A stretch of 64,000 bases of DNA from an uncultured Clostridia bacterium (GCA_944372095.1 CALVYG010000002.1:1-64000), one strand, 5' to 3'; positions 1 through 8,038 are shown, counted from the first letter of the stretch. Numbers and translations are program-made. Notes: generated by a model from the sequence alone, not told the origin.

Positions 1-80
1 ACCGATTTTTTCTAAAAGCGGTTTCACCCTCGGATAACCCAATACCCCCAAAAAGCTGAGGTTTTCGGGAAGGGGGAGTT

Positions 81-123
81 CGAGGGGGACAACCGATTTT
101 TTCTAAAAGCGGTTTCCCCCTCG
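81..123. repeat. 43-nt imperfect hairpin (type 1), copy A
   Basis: Outer arms CGAGGGGG and CCCCCTCG, then AACCG with CGGTT, then TTTT with AAAA around a TTCT loop. Only a bulged C and one A/G mismatch interrupt the stem. Hairpins of the same length and plan lie at 28337-28379 and, with different arm bases, at 28564-28606. Confidence 0.75.
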
Positions 124-147
124 GATAACCAATACTCCCAAAAAAAT

Positions 148-186
148 GAGTATGCAGGGGTAGTTTGCTACTACCCCTGCATACTC
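148..186. repeat. 39-nt perfect hairpin (type 2), copy A
   Basis: Perfect 17-bp arms GAGTATGCAGGGGTAGT and ACTACCCCTGCATACTC around a 5-nt loop. The copy at 28275-28312 keeps the outer 10 bp but has a different inner 7 bp that still pairs perfectly. No T-tract follows, so it is unlikely to be a simple terminator. Confidence 0.85.
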
Positions 187-264
187 AAAGCGGTTTCACC
201 CTCGGATAATCAATATAAAATATACGCGCGCGTGCGCGTGTACGTGGGTTACGGCAAAAAACTA

Positions 265-293
265 TTGCGTAAATATTCTTACTTTGGTATAAT
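265..293 (+). promoter_or_regulatory. sigma-A-type promoter, leaderless start of 300-1130
   Basis: TTGCGT at 265-270, a 17-nt spacer, and TATAAT at 288-293. The expected transcription start falls on or next to the A of the ATG at 300, so the message would have no 5' leader. Confidence 0.75.
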
Positions 294-299
294 ATTATT

Positions 300-1130
300 A
301 TGCGATATTTGAAAGACACGTTCTTATATCTATTTGTATACGGCAAAGGCAAGCGTTTTCTGCTTATGTTTTTGTCCACTCTTCTGCCGTCGGCTCTTTT
401 TGCTTACGGTATCAGGGCGGAGCTTTTATTTGTGAATGTTATTTCTCCGCCGGATTATAAGAATTGGGGTGAATTGTGGCTGAGTTATTTTTCTCCCGCT
501 TATTCTTATATCGCCATTATCCTCGGAATTTTTGTTTCCGTCCTTGCTACCGCCTGTATTATGGGCACTACAATCAGGCATTTCAGAGTGGGTACGTCTT
601 CTCCGAAACAATTCTTCCGTTCGTTTAACGATTATGCTTTACCGTCGTTACTTTACAGCGGTATGAATATTTTAATTTATGCGGTTGCTTATACGCTTTA
701 TACTCTGTTTGCGTTTATGTGGTATAACTTTACAAGTCCGATAGCTTATGCGGTTTTATCGTATATTGTATTTTTCGGCCTCGCTATACTTGTGATTTAT
801 ATTATGAGCAGTCTTACTCTTTGGCTGCCATTTATGTGTATTAAGGGAATCTATTCTCATAATGCTCTTTCCACAGCATTTTATCAGTCCCGTTCTAAAC
901 AGAAAATGCTTTTACCGGGACATTTCACCGTTGGGCTTATTTTGCTTGCCACGGCTCTTATTTCCTATCTGGTTTCGAAAATCTGGTATATTGCCTGGAT
1001 TATCGATACCGTAGGTTATTCCGTTGCTTACACCGTTTCGCTGATTTTTATTACTACCGCTTACTTCGGTGAAAACAGCCTTCCACGTGAAGATTTCGGC
1101 GTAAGTCCTTATAAAAAAAGGAGATTTTGA
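300..1130 (+). CDS. polytopic membrane protein, function unknown
   Basis: A 276-residue protein of about six hydrophobic segments (roughly residues 20-42, 60-88, 112-145, 148-178, 205-226 and 228-250) and a short basic C-terminal tail ending KKRRF. It should be an integral cytoplasmic-membrane protein. I do not recognise the family. The ATG at 300 is preceded by a consensus promoter ending only 6 nt upstream, with no Shine-Dalgarno, so the mRNA is probably leaderless. The alternative start at residue 23 would cut off a plausible cytosolic N-terminus and also lacks a clear ribosome site. It is followed within 2 nt by a second membrane protein of similar size, and the two end at a shared terminator, which suggests a heteromeric complex such as a transporter or envelope-assembly pair. 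That role is inference only. Confidence 0.75.
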   Translation: MRYLKDTFLYLFVYGKGKRFLLMFLSTLLPSALFAYGIRAELLFVNVISPPDYKNWGELWLSYFSPAYSYIAIILGIFVSVLATACIMGTTIRHFRVGTSSPKQFFRSFNDYALPSLLYSGMNILIYAVAYTLYTLFAFMWYNFTSPIAYAVLSYIVFFGLAILVIYIMSSLTLWLPFMCIKGIYSHNALSTAFYQSRSKQKMLLPGHFTVGLILLATALISYLVSKIWYIAWIIDTVGYSVAYTVSLIFITTAYFGENSLPREDFGVSPYKKRRF

Positions 1131-1132
1131 TT

Positions 1133-2023
1133 ATGCCTCTTAACCATACATTTTCTCTTACTATGTGCAATACGAAACTTATTATTAAATTAGCTTTGCT
1201 TATTATCGTACTTGCTTTAATTGCACTTGCGGTTCTTTCTTCCGTAATTATGCCGATTATTTCCGATATTGCGGATATTATAAATTCTATTGACGTCACT
1301 CCCGACGAACTTATCAATCACCCGATTATCACCGTCAGAACTGAATTCCTGGACAGAATTATGGATTATCTTAAAGCAAGCGACTGGCGTGAAGTTATAG
1401 GAATTATCGTTGCGGTTTATTTTTGCATAAGGTTTTTTATAACCGTTCCTCAGCTTCCTCTCGCAAAAGTTATTTATAATAAGATGAGCACGGGTTACGA
1501 TATCGGCCTTTTTAACGCTTTTGTTTCTACCGGGTTTCAGAATTTACTTTTATCTCTTATACTTGCGATTGTTACTTCGGCAATAAATATCGGACTTATT
1601 ATCGGTTTCTTTTCTCTTATGAAACTTTGTTTTCAAGGCGGAGCCGCATTTATCGCTGTTCCTTTTATTATTATTGCTTTCATTGCCGCTTATTCGGCTA
1701 AAAGCGCAATATTGTCTCAATGGATGCCGGAAATTTGCGCTTCTCAGACTAAAAATATTTTTATCGGTCTTAAAGTTGCGGTTAAAAGCGCTTTTTCCAG
1801 ATTCCGTAAAAATTTCCTTTGTTTCTTTACTTTGAATATTATTTGGGTCGGAATTTTTGCCGCTACCGCTATCCCCACGCTCGGAGCCATTCCTCTCATA
1901 TGTATTCCGGGCTTCATCGTTATGCGCTCTACTCTTGCGCTTACTTTGAACTTTTCTTATCACCACAAAAAATATTTCATCGATAACGGAACAACGGTCT
2001 ATACGCCCGAAAAACGTTTCTGA
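1133..2023 (+). CDS. polytopic membrane protein, partner of the preceding gene
   Basis: A 296-residue protein with about five or six hydrophobic segments: near residues 15-45, an amphipathic loop, 88-110, 135-165, 172-192, and a long one at 230-268. It has no recognisable catalytic or binding motif. The start is set at the ATG at 1133 because AAGGAG at 1118-1123 sits 9 nt before it. A TTG two codons upstream would be only 3 nt from that site. The ribosome site lies inside the 3' end of the preceding gene, so the two are co-transcribed and probably coupled. The pair ends at the terminator at 2047-2077. Function unknown. Confidence 0.75.
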   Translation: MPLNHTFSLTMCNTKLIIKLALLIIVLALIALAVLSSVIMPIISDIADIINSIDVTPDELINHPIITVRTEFLDRIMDYLKASDWREVIGIIVAVYFCIRFFITVPQLPLAKVIYNKMSTGYDIGLFNAFVSTGFQNLLLSLILAIVTSAINIGLIIGFFSLMKLCFQGGAAFIAVPFIIIAFIAAYSAKSAILSQWMPEICASQTKNIFIGLKVAVKSAFSRFRKNFLCFFTLNIIWVGIFAATAIPTLGAIPLICIPGFIVMRSTLALTLNFSYHHKKYFIDNGTTVYTPEKRF

Positions 2024-2046
2024 TTTATCTGCTATCTTGAAAATTT

Positions 2047-2077
2047 AAGCCGAAGGATTTTCCCCTTCGGCTTTTTT
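2047..2077 (+). terminator. intrinsic terminator of the two-membrane-protein operon
   Basis: 10-bp stem AAGCCGAAGG / CCTTCGGCTT with a 7-nt loop followed by a run of T, 24 nt after the stop codon. Confidence 0.85.
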
Positions 2078-2118
2078 ATTTTCGCGTTACAATTTACCGT
2101 TATTCTCAATTTTCCGAT

Positions 2119-3192
2119 TTAAGAATTTCCCTCCCCCGACTTTGCTTCTGCAATTAAACCTGCCATTCTTGTAGCAATTTTATTCGCCGAAAGCGGGTCG
2201 GTTTCGTCGCTCGCAAGATATACGTCCCCGTCGTTCACTGTCTCCAACGCCGCGTTAAGCTCCGCTCCGTTACGCACTATCAACGCTTTACCTTCCGCAG
2301 CCAGATATTCCGCCTCGGGGATTTTTTCCTCTCCGTCGCATATCAGTATCAACGGTTTATTCAATGCCGCAACCCGTTTTACCGTATGCGGATTGTATCT
2401 TGTCGCCACTGTATCCGCCGCACGGAACAAATCGAGTTCGGTTATTTCCGAATCCGTATGGGAAATATGCAGGTTTTCGCTTTCCGCGGTCACGCCTTCG
2501 CCTGCTCCCGTTATTACAAACTCAGTGCCGCCTGCCGGCGATACCGGCAACTCGAACGGCGCCCCGCCGCAAAGACATACGACACACAGCCTTCTTGTAG
2601 GCTCAAACCCGATTTTCTGTTTTGACGTTCCTATATCTTCCGTTTCAAAATATCCGCTTTCAACAGGCAACGGATTTACGTCGATTGCGGCTGCTGCAAC
2701 TCCTTTTTCTATCAGCTTATCTCGTGCGCCTATATTGTCCACAAAATAATGCACTACGCCGTCGCTTATCAGCGTTTCGTCTATTCCAAGTCCGTCGCTG
2801 AATACATACAGCCTTATATTCATTCCGAGCTTCTTTACTCCTTCCTCTATCGAATTCCTTATCGCTCCGTCGCTTACCACTACCGCGCTCGGCGCATATC
2901 TGAACATCATATTATATAACTTTTTTTTGCTCGAAACATCGTACAATACAGGTTCTTCCGTTACTTTTATTTTCGGTATGATTTTATGTAAAAATTCGCT
3001 TACGGGTCTCTCTATCTTCGTTTTATAGAACCCGTACGGCTTTTCTATGCGCTTTTTCAGCTTTTGTTCAAGCTTTGAGTACGGTATGATTATTCCTAAA
3101 TATCCCGAATTCTTATCCAGCTCTTTTTTCAATAATTCCGCGCTTACGAATTTATCGTCGGCTATAAATAAAACCGTATCTTTTCCTAACAT
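2119..3192 (-). CDS. GT-B glycosyltransferase-like protein, possibly degenerate
   Basis: A 357-residue protein that reads like a two-domain GT-B fold. The N-terminal half has alternating beta/alpha segments (VLFIADDKF near the start, then SAVVVSDGAIR at about 106). A central stretch, HYFVDNIGARDKLIEKGV then INVNPLPV-like residues, resembles the hinge of MGDG-synthase/MurG-type transferases. The C-terminal half has a weak nucleotide-sugar pocket: AADTVATRYNP and KPLILICDGE replace the usual donor-binding glycine/glutamate motif, so activity may be lost. The start has a strong AGGAAGGT site. It is the last gene after rnj-trmR-trhP, 14 nt after trhP. The family assignment is tentative; substrate unknown. 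Confidence 0.5.
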   Translation of the reverse strand: MLGKDTVLFIADDKFVSAELLKKELDKNSGYLGIIIPYSKLEQKLKKRIEKPYGFYKTKIERPVSEFLHKIIPKIKVTEEPVLYDVSSKKKLYNMMFRYAPSAVVVSDGAIRNSIEEGVKKLGMNIRLYVFSDGLGIDETLISDGVVHYFVDNIGARDKLIEKGVAAAAIDVNPLPVESGYFETEDIGTSKQKIGFEPTRRLCVVCLCGGAPFELPVSPAGGTEFVITGAGEGVTAESENLHISHTDSEITELDLFRAADTVATRYNPHTVKRVAALNKPLILICDGEEKIPEAEYLAAEGKALIVRNGAELNAALETVNDGDVYLASDETDPLSANKIATRMAGLIAEAKSGEGNS

Positions 3193-3206
3193 ACCTTCCT
3201 CCGCGT

Positions 3207-4412
3207 TTAATCGACTTTCTTTCTCAGTATATCGTATTTATCGAGACGTATATCCGTTTTCACGAACAGCTTCTGCATAACCAGTTTACAATCCGTTACC
3301 CTTTCGCCTTTTTCGTCGTAAATTTCTTCGGGGCGCAGGGTTTTAACTTCGCGGTTAGTCACTGCTTCGAGTTCGTCCGACGAAAAAAATCTGTTCCTCT
3401 GCACTATTTCAAGCATTCCTCTTTCTTCGTCGTATCCCGTCACGTCCGCACAGTATTTGTAATCGTTCGCAGGTTTGCTCGTTTCGTAACATTGTTCGGC
3501 ATTCCCTATATAAAATCCCGTAGTATACTCCCTGTGCGTTACTTTTTCAAGTTCCGATTCGAGCGTCTTATCATAAGGTTTACCGGCAAAATAATCGTCT
3601 ATACGCTTTCTGTACGCTCTTACTACCGCTCCCGCGTAATAAGCCGATTTCATTCTTCCTTCTATTTTCAAGGACGATACACCCGTTTCTATGATTTTAT
3701 CGAGTATCGGCATTGTGTTCATATCCTTGGAATTCAGTATATAGCTTCCCCTTCGGTCTTCCTGCAACGTAAGTTTACCGTCGCGGTTTTTTTCTCCTAT
3801 TTCGTATTCCCACCTACAAGCCTGTACGCACTCGCCCCTGTTGCTGTCCCTGGGCGTAAGCCATGTACTTAACAGACATCTGCCGCTGTAACTTATGCAC
3901 ATCGCTCCGTGTATGAATACTTCAAGTTCGGCTTTTTCTCCGATATAATCCTTTATTTCTTTTATTTCGTCCAGACTGACTTCTCTTGCAAGCACTATCC
4001 GCTTGACTCCGCATTCCGCCCAGAACCCGGCGGCATATTTATTCAGCGTATTCGCTTGCGTGGATAAATGTATTTCGGTTTTCGGCGAAACTTTTTTTAC
4101 GAAATCTATTACTCCCGCATCGCTGATTATTACTCCGTCCGCGCACGATTTCTCTATTACCTTTACAAATTCTCCGATTTTCCCGAAATCGGCGTTTTTA
4201 GCAAATATATTCAGCGTTACGTATACTTTTTTTCCGCGCTCATGCGAATACCGTACCGCATCGCACAGTTCGGCAAAATCAAAATTTTCGCAAAACGCTC
4301 TCAGTCCGAATTCTTTACCTCCGAGATATACAGCGTCCGCGCCGAAATGAAGCGCATAAGGTAATTTTTCAGGGCTTCCCGCCGGAGCTAATAATTCAGG
4401 AATTTTTTTCAT
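3207..4412 (-). CDS. trhP: U32 peptidase-family protein, TrhP-like tRNA hydroxylation protein
   Basis: A 401-residue U32-family protein. The N-terminal LLAPAGSPEKLPYAL and GADAVYLGG segments are typical of the family barrel. The stretch EVFIHGAMCISYSGRCLLS (about 162-180) fits the U32 family signature with its two cysteines, and further cysteines follow in GECVQACRWEYE. Although named peptidases, U32 proteins of this type (E. coli and B. subtilis TrhP) are needed for prephenate-dependent formation of 5-hydroxyuridine at tRNA position 34. The immediate upstream gene is a TrmR-type methyltransferase, which acts on that same product, and the two ORFs overlap by an ATGA. The context therefore supports the tRNA role over protease or collagenase activity. 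B. subtilis has two U32 genes here (yrrN, yrrO); only one is present in this window. Confidence 0.85.
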   Translation of the reverse strand: MKKIPELLAPAGSPEKLPYALHFGADAVYLGGKEFGLRAFCENFDFAELCDAVRYSHERGKKVYVTLNIFAKNADFGKIGEFVKVIEKSCADGVIISDAGVIDFVKKVSPKTEIHLSTQANTLNKYAAGFWAECGVKRIVLAREVSLDEIKEIKDYIGEKAELEVFIHGAMCISYSGRCLLSTWLTPRDSNRGECVQACRWEYEIGEKNRDGKLTLQEDRRGSYILNSKDMNTMPILDKIIETGVSSLKIEGRMKSAYYAGAVVRAYRKRIDDYFAGKPYDKTLESELEKVTHREYTTGFYIGNAEQCYETSKPANDYKYCADVTGYDEERGMLEIVQRNRFFSSDELEAVTNREVKTLRPEEIYDEKGERVTDCKLVMQKLFVKTDIRLDKYDILRKKVD

Positions 4413-5008
4413 TTTATTTTCTCCGCCACGGCTATGCCGTCTTCCGTTTCGTATATTTTCACTTCCACCCTTTCGTCCGTTTTAAGTCTTTCGAGAAACA
4501 GTCTCATTGCTTTTATTATCGTCCTTTGTTTATGCGGCGCACCCTCAGCCTTTATCATTCCGTGATAATTTATATCGTCTATAAATATTATTCCGCCCTT
4601 TTTCAGCATTCCCATACTCGCTTCGTACTGATACGCAAGGTCTGACTTCGGCCCGTCCAGTATTATCGCTCCGTATTCGTTTCCTTCAAGATACCTCAGC
4701 ACTTCACGGCAATCGCCTTCGATTATTTTTACTCTGTTCCCGAATCCGCATTCGTTAAAATTTTTCCTTGCCTTTTCCGCTCTTTCTCCGTCTATTTCGA
4801 CCGTGGTAAGTTTCTTTCCTCCCGCGGCAAGCACCGTTATTCCGCTTACTCCGATGCACGTTCCGATTTCCAACACTTCTTCGGGTTGTTTTTCCTTTAT
4901 AATTCTTCCGAGTATTTCCGACGTCTCCGTTCTCATCACGGGCAGCCCTTCTTTCAGACTTTTCTCTCTTATCTCAGCGATTTTACCGTGAATATCCTCT
5001 TCCGTCAT
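4409..5008 (-). CDS. trmR: tRNA 5-hydroxyuridine methyltransferase (TrmR/YrrM type)
   Basis: A 199-residue class I SAM methyltransferase of the O-methyltransferase 3 family. It shows motif I VLEIGTCIGVSG (about 60-71), the acidic post-motif TTVEID (about 87-92), the metal/catalytic AIILDGPKS (about 133-141) and FIDDINYHG (about 161-169). Catechol-type family members use Mg2+ at these acidic residues. B. subtilis TrmR (YrrM) converts ho5U34 to mo5U34 in tRNA. The neighbour gene trhP makes the ho5U substrate, so the assignment rests on both family and operon. Start codon overlaps the rnj stop (ATGA), as does its own stop with the next start, indicating translational coupling through the operon. 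Confidence 0.85.
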   Translation of the reverse strand: MTEEDIHGKIAEIREKSLKEGLPVMRTETSEILGRIIKEKQPEEVLEIGTCIGVSGITVLAAGGKKLTTVEIDGERAEKARKNFNECGFGNRVKIIEGDCREVLRYLEGNEYGAIILDGPKSDLAYQYEASMGMLKKGGIIFIDDINYHGMIKAEGAPHKQRTIIKAMRLFLERLKTDERVEVKIYETEDGIAVAEKIK

Positions 5009-6648
5009 ACTTCCGCCACCACCGTTATTATCGGTCTTCTCGACAGACGTTTCTGTAATTTTTTCGCAACGGATTTTTTTATCCTTATCCTTGCTTCCTC
5101 CGCTCCCGCTTCTTCCATATCCCCGCTTGCTATCGTTGACGCTATATCGTTTTTGATTTCTTCGGTCAGTTTTTCTCCGATGTCGATGCCGTGCGATATT
5201 ATTATCGGTTCGGTAACGTATCCGTTCGTAAGCGTTATTTTCGCTATTACGGTAACCGCTCCGTCCGACGCCATTATTTTCCTTTCCTTCATCAGTTCTT
5301 CACAGTCGCCGAGAAGTTTGTTTTTATCCACAAACAGCCTTCCGCTCGGCACTTCCTGCGCTTTCTTTATTCCGCCTTTATCTATTTCTATCGAATTTCC
5401 TATCGCGGGAATGAATATGTTCGCTTCGCCTATTCCCATTTCGAGCGCAAGCTCCTTATGCTGCATAAGGTGCCTGTATTCTCCGTGTATCGGTATAAAA
5501 TATTTCGGTTTAATCAAATTGAACATCAATTTGAGCTCTTCTTTACAGGCGTGCCCCGAAACGTGTATCTCGCTCAGCGCGCTGTACACCACGCTTGCTC
5601 CGTGCAGACACAGTTTGTTTATCACGTTATATATCATTTTTTCGTTCCCGGGTATCGCAGACGAACTGAACAGAACGCAATCGAGTTCGTTTATTTTTAC
5701 TTTCTTGAAATCGTCGTTGCTCATTCTCGTCAGAGCGCTCATCGATTCGCCTTGCGTTCCCGTGCATATTATACAAAGTTTATCGTACGGAATTTTAGAT
5801 GTTTTTTCTATATCCACCACTGCGTCGTCAGGATATTTAAGTTCTCCGAGAGTTTTCGCTATCTCTGCGATTTTTATCATACTTCTTCCCGAAAACGCCA
5901 CTCTGCGCTTATGCGCTATTGCGCAGTTTATTATCTGCTGAACTCTGTGTATATTGCTTGCGAACGTGGCTACTATTATACGTTTGTTTTCGTTAAGCGC
6001 AAACTGCGCGTCCAACGCCCCGAACACGTTTCTTTCGCTCATACTGTATCCGTTTCTTTCGACGTTCGTCGAGTCCATCATAAGTAACAGCACGCCTTTA
6101 TTGCCTATTTCCGCAATTCTCGTCAAATCCGTACATTTCCCGTCTATCGGAGTATGGTCTATTTTAAAATCTCCCGTAATGAAAATCACGCCGCGCGGCG
6201 TACTTACGGACAAAGCGTAACTCCCGGCAATGGAATGAGTAACTCTTACGAATTCCACGCTGAATACCCCCGCTTTTATCACCTGTCTGTCGGTTACGGT
6301 AACGAGCTTTGCGTTTTTTATTTTACTTTCCGCAAGTTTGCTGTCCAATAGTCCCAACGCAAGGTTGCTTCCGTACACAGGCGCCTTAACGTCCTGTAAC
6401 ACATACGGTAGCGCTCCTATATGGTCTTCGTGTCCGTGCGTTATGAATATGCCTTTTATTTTCCCCGCCTTGCTTTTTACATAGCCGTAATCGGGTATAA
6501 CAGATTCCACTCCCGGCGTATCTTCCGTATCGGGAAACGTCAATCCCGCGTCGACGATTATCATATCGTCTCCGTATTCTATTGCCGTCATATTCTTTCC
6601 GACTTCTCCTACGCCGCCGAGAAAAGATATTTTTAATTTTTTTGCCAT
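5005..6648 (-). CDS. rnj: ribonuclease J
   Basis: A 547-residue metallo-beta-lactamase/beta-CASP nuclease. The Zn-binding HGHEDH lies at residues 71-76. Further metal ligands are in VRVTHSIAGS and TGDFKIDHTP, and the beta-CASP part includes FSGRSMIKIAEIAKTLGE, CTGTQGESMSAL and the HVSGHA motif. Full length for the RNase J family (about 555 residues), with the C-terminal domain present. The enzyme does 5'-3' exonucleolytic and endonucleolytic mRNA decay and rRNA/tRNA maturation in the cytoplasm. The start has AAAGGGGAC upstream. It is the first gene of an operon with tRNA-modification genes, read from the promoter at 6753-6781 with a leader of about 98 nt. Only one copy is in the window, so J1 versus J2 cannot be decided. 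Confidence 0.95.
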   Translation of the reverse strand: MAKKLKISFLGGVGEVGKNMTAIEYGDDMIIVDAGLTFPDTEDTPGVESVIPDYGYVKSKAGKIKGIFITHGHEDHIGALPYVLQDVKAPVYGSNLALGLLDSKLAESKIKNAKLVTVTDRQVIKAGVFSVEFVRVTHSIAGSYALSVSTPRGVIFITGDFKIDHTPIDGKCTDLTRIAEIGNKGVLLLMMDSTNVERNGYSMSERNVFGALDAQFALNENKRIIVATFASNIHRVQQIINCAIAHKRRVAFSGRSMIKIAEIAKTLGELKYPDDAVVDIEKTSKIPYDKLCIICTGTQGESMSALTRMSNDDFKKVKINELDCVLFSSSAIPGNEKMIYNVINKLCLHGASVVYSALSEIHVSGHACKEELKLMFNLIKPKYFIPIHGEYRHLMQHKELALEMGIGEANIFIPAIGNSIEIDKGGIKKAQEVPSGRLFVDKNKLLGDCEELMKERKIMASDGAVTVIAKITLTNGYVTEPIIISHGIDIGEKLTEEIKNDIASTIASGDMEEAGAEEARIRIKKSVAKKLQKRLSRRPIITVVAEV

Positions 6649-6752
6649 TTAATGTCCCCTTTCTTTTTTCTTAATCCGTCCTTCTTTTTCCCTGATGCGT
6701 CCTTGACGCTCTATAACCACCGAAATTTCGGATTATAGTTTAATAATAATTT

Positions 6753-6781
6753 ATTATATATTATTTTTACCCCTTTTACAA
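6753..6781 (-). promoter_or_regulatory. promoter of the rnj operon
   Basis: On the minus strand: TTGTAA (6781-6776), a 17-nt spacer, TATAAT (6758-6753). Predicted start near 6746, giving a leader of about 98 nt that contains the 12-bp palindrome CCGAAATTTCGG at 6720-6731. Confidence 0.75.
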
Positions 6782-6834
6782 GCGTTTTGCAATTTTCAAA
6801 GCCTTTTTGCGGATTTTCCCGATAAACATTTTTA

Positions 6835-6863
6835 TTCGGATTTTTTATTGAAAACGGTAATAT
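6835..6863 (+). promoter_or_regulatory. possible weak promoter of the nucleotidyltransferase gene
   Basis: TTCGGA, 17-nt spacer, TAATAT, about 70 nt before the ATG at 6934. The match is poor at the -35 box; it is the best candidate in the gap. Confidence 0.3.
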
Positions 6864-6933
6864 GATTTTCTTTCTCCGCAAAGGGTATAAATTTACGTCC
6901 GTCGGCAATAATCCCGGAATAAGGAGAACTATT

Positions 6934-7644
6934 ATGAAAGCAGTGATTATGGCAGGCGGAAAAGGTACAAGGCTTATGCCTTTGACTCGGAACCTTCCGA
7001 AACCTATGGTAAATCTTATAGACAAACCGGTACTCGAACACGTTATAAATCTTTTACGTAAACACGGCGTTTACGAAATAGCAATCACATTGGGGTATCT
7101 TGCCGACCGCGTTATTTCCTACTTCGGAAACGGTGAAAATCTCGGCGTCAATCTGACTTATTATGTTGAAGAAGTGCCTCTCGGAACGGCGGGCGGCGTA
7201 AAAAAAGCGGCTTCGTTCGTAGGCGAAGACTTTTTTGTTCTTTCAGGCGACGCTTTCAGCGAAATCGACCTTACCAAAGCCGCAGCTTTCCACAGAGAAA
7301 AAAATTCCCTGTTCACGCTCGTCGTGCAACCGCACCCGAATCCTTCCGCTTTCGGCGTTACTCAGATTGATTTCGAAAACCGCGTCACGGGCTTTATCGA
7401 AAAACCGGCGTCGTCTCAGCCTGCTCTCGTCAACACGGGAATTTACGTCATCAATAAAAAAATCCTTTCCCTCATTCCCGACGGATTCTACGATTTCGGA
7501 AAAGACCTCTTACCCCGTCTCGTGCACACGGCTTACGCTTACGTCGATTATTCCTATTGGTCGGATATAGGCACTTTGCCGTCGTATTACGAAACAAATA
7601 AATACCTCGCAGAAAAGCTTGTTAAGGTTCCTCAACAAACGTAA
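6934..7644 (+). CDS. NDP-sugar nucleotidyltransferase
   Basis: A 236-residue nucleotidyltransferase. It opens with the signature MKAVIMAGGKGTRLMPLT followed by LPKPMVNLIDKPVLEHV, the nucleotide- and metal-binding loop of the family. FVLSGDAFSEID (about 100-111) carries the metal-binding acidic residue, and FIEKPASSQPALVNTGIYV is the sugar-phosphate binding region. The enzyme should join a sugar-1-phosphate to a nucleotide with release of pyrophosphate. The length covers only the catalytic domain, without a C-terminal beta-helix. Closest in style to mannose-1-phosphate guanylyltransferase or glucose-1-phosphate thymidylyltransferase; the substrate cannot be fixed by eye. Start chosen at 6934 because AAGGAGA lies 6 nt upstream; longer frames start inside the promoter region. 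It stands alone between divergent rnj and the phage cassette. Confidence 0.85.
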   Translation: MKAVIMAGGKGTRLMPLTRNLPKPMVNLIDKPVLEHVINLLRKHGVYEIAITLGYLADRVISYFGNGENLGVNLTYYVEEVPLGTAGGVKKAASFVGEDFFVLSGDAFSEIDLTKAAAFHREKNSLFTLVVQPHPNPSAFGVTQIDFENRVTGFIEKPASSQPALVNTGIYVINKKILSLIPDGFYDFGKDLLPRLVHTAYAYVDYSYWSDIGTLPSYYETNKYLAEKLVKVPQQT

Positions 7645-7704
7645 TTATATATCTAAATATTTGTTTTCAGTGTTATTTGTTCACCGTTTTTGTTGCCGTA
7701 AGGC

Positions 7705-7738
7705 AAGCAGGGCTGTCCCGAACGGGACAGCCCTGCTT
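7705..7738 (+). terminator. strong hairpin between nucleotidyltransferase gene and phage cassette
   Basis: Perfect 15-bp stem AAGCAGGGCTGTCCC / GGGACAGCCCTGCTT with a GAAC loop. Followed on the plus strand by a moderately T-rich tail (TATAATCTTTT). It probably ends the nucleotidyltransferase transcript. It is also where transcripts of the convergent phage cassette would stop, though the minus side lacks a T-run. Confidence 0.65.
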
Positions 7739-7757
7739 TATAATCTTTTAACTGTTT

Positions 7758-8027
7758 TTACTGATTTTCTTTTGTCGTGTCGGCAGTCTTTTTTTCATCC
7801 GCGCCTGCCGCGTCTTTATTCTCTCCTACATGCAACGCGTTCTTTATATCCGCTATGTCCGAACGGATTTCCGCTATCATTTTGAGTTTGTCCGCAAGCG
7901 CGTCTATCGTTGACTGGTACTTGTCTTCCCTCTCTTTGCTTTCTTTTATCTGTTTATAGAAAAGTACGACAAACAATACCGCCCATATCCCGGACTGCGT
8001 CGCCATGTTCAACAGGTTTTCCCACAT
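7758..8027 (-). CDS. BhlA/UviB-family holin-like protein
   Basis: An 89-residue protein with one N-terminal membrane segment (about residues 10-27, SGIWAVLFVVLFYKQI), followed at once by a charged coiled-coil (KESKEREDKYQSTIDALADKL) and an acidic, alanine-rich tail. This layout, including the W-AVLF core and RE-KY after the membrane helix, is that of BhlA/UviB holin-like peptides found in prophages and bacteriocin loci. Holins form lesions in the membrane that let a muramidase reach the wall; no muramidase is encoded nearby. Strong GGAGGG ribosome site. Last gene of the phage cassette. Confidence 0.75.
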   Translation of the reverse strand: MWENLLNMATQSGIWAVLFVVLFYKQIKESKEREDKYQSTIDALADKLKMIAEIRSDIADIKNALHVGENKDAAGADEKKTADTTKENQ

Positions 8028-8038
8028 CTTCCCTCCGT

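Larger units (their letters stand above)
1..211 (+). repeat. modular hairpin repeat block, copy A (left end cut by window)
   Basis: Built from a ~25-bp unit (AAAGCGGTTTCMCCCTCGG plus ATAACC) at 15-39, 106-130 and 187-211, with two different hairpins between units. The segment from about 53 to 211 reappears on the opposite strand at 28250-28410 in the same order of modules. The first unit at 1-40 is repeated 91 bp further on, so the block is partly tandem and continues beyond the window edge. No protein-coding potential is seen. It lies immediately upstream of the promoter at 265-293. It resembles REP/MITE-like dispersed elements, but the family is not one I recognise. Confidence 0.8.

Noticed and set aside
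148-186. Hairpin as a transcription terminator
   Set aside because: No T-run follows on either strand, and no gene ends here in the window.
1-211. CRISPR array in the repeat block
   Set aside because: Units are few, unevenly spaced, and the interspersed sequence is itself conserved between the two blocks; no cas genes.
185-379. Minus-strand 64-residue frame across the first promoter
   Set aside because: Runs through repeat and promoter sequence, with no ribosome site and no family resemblance.
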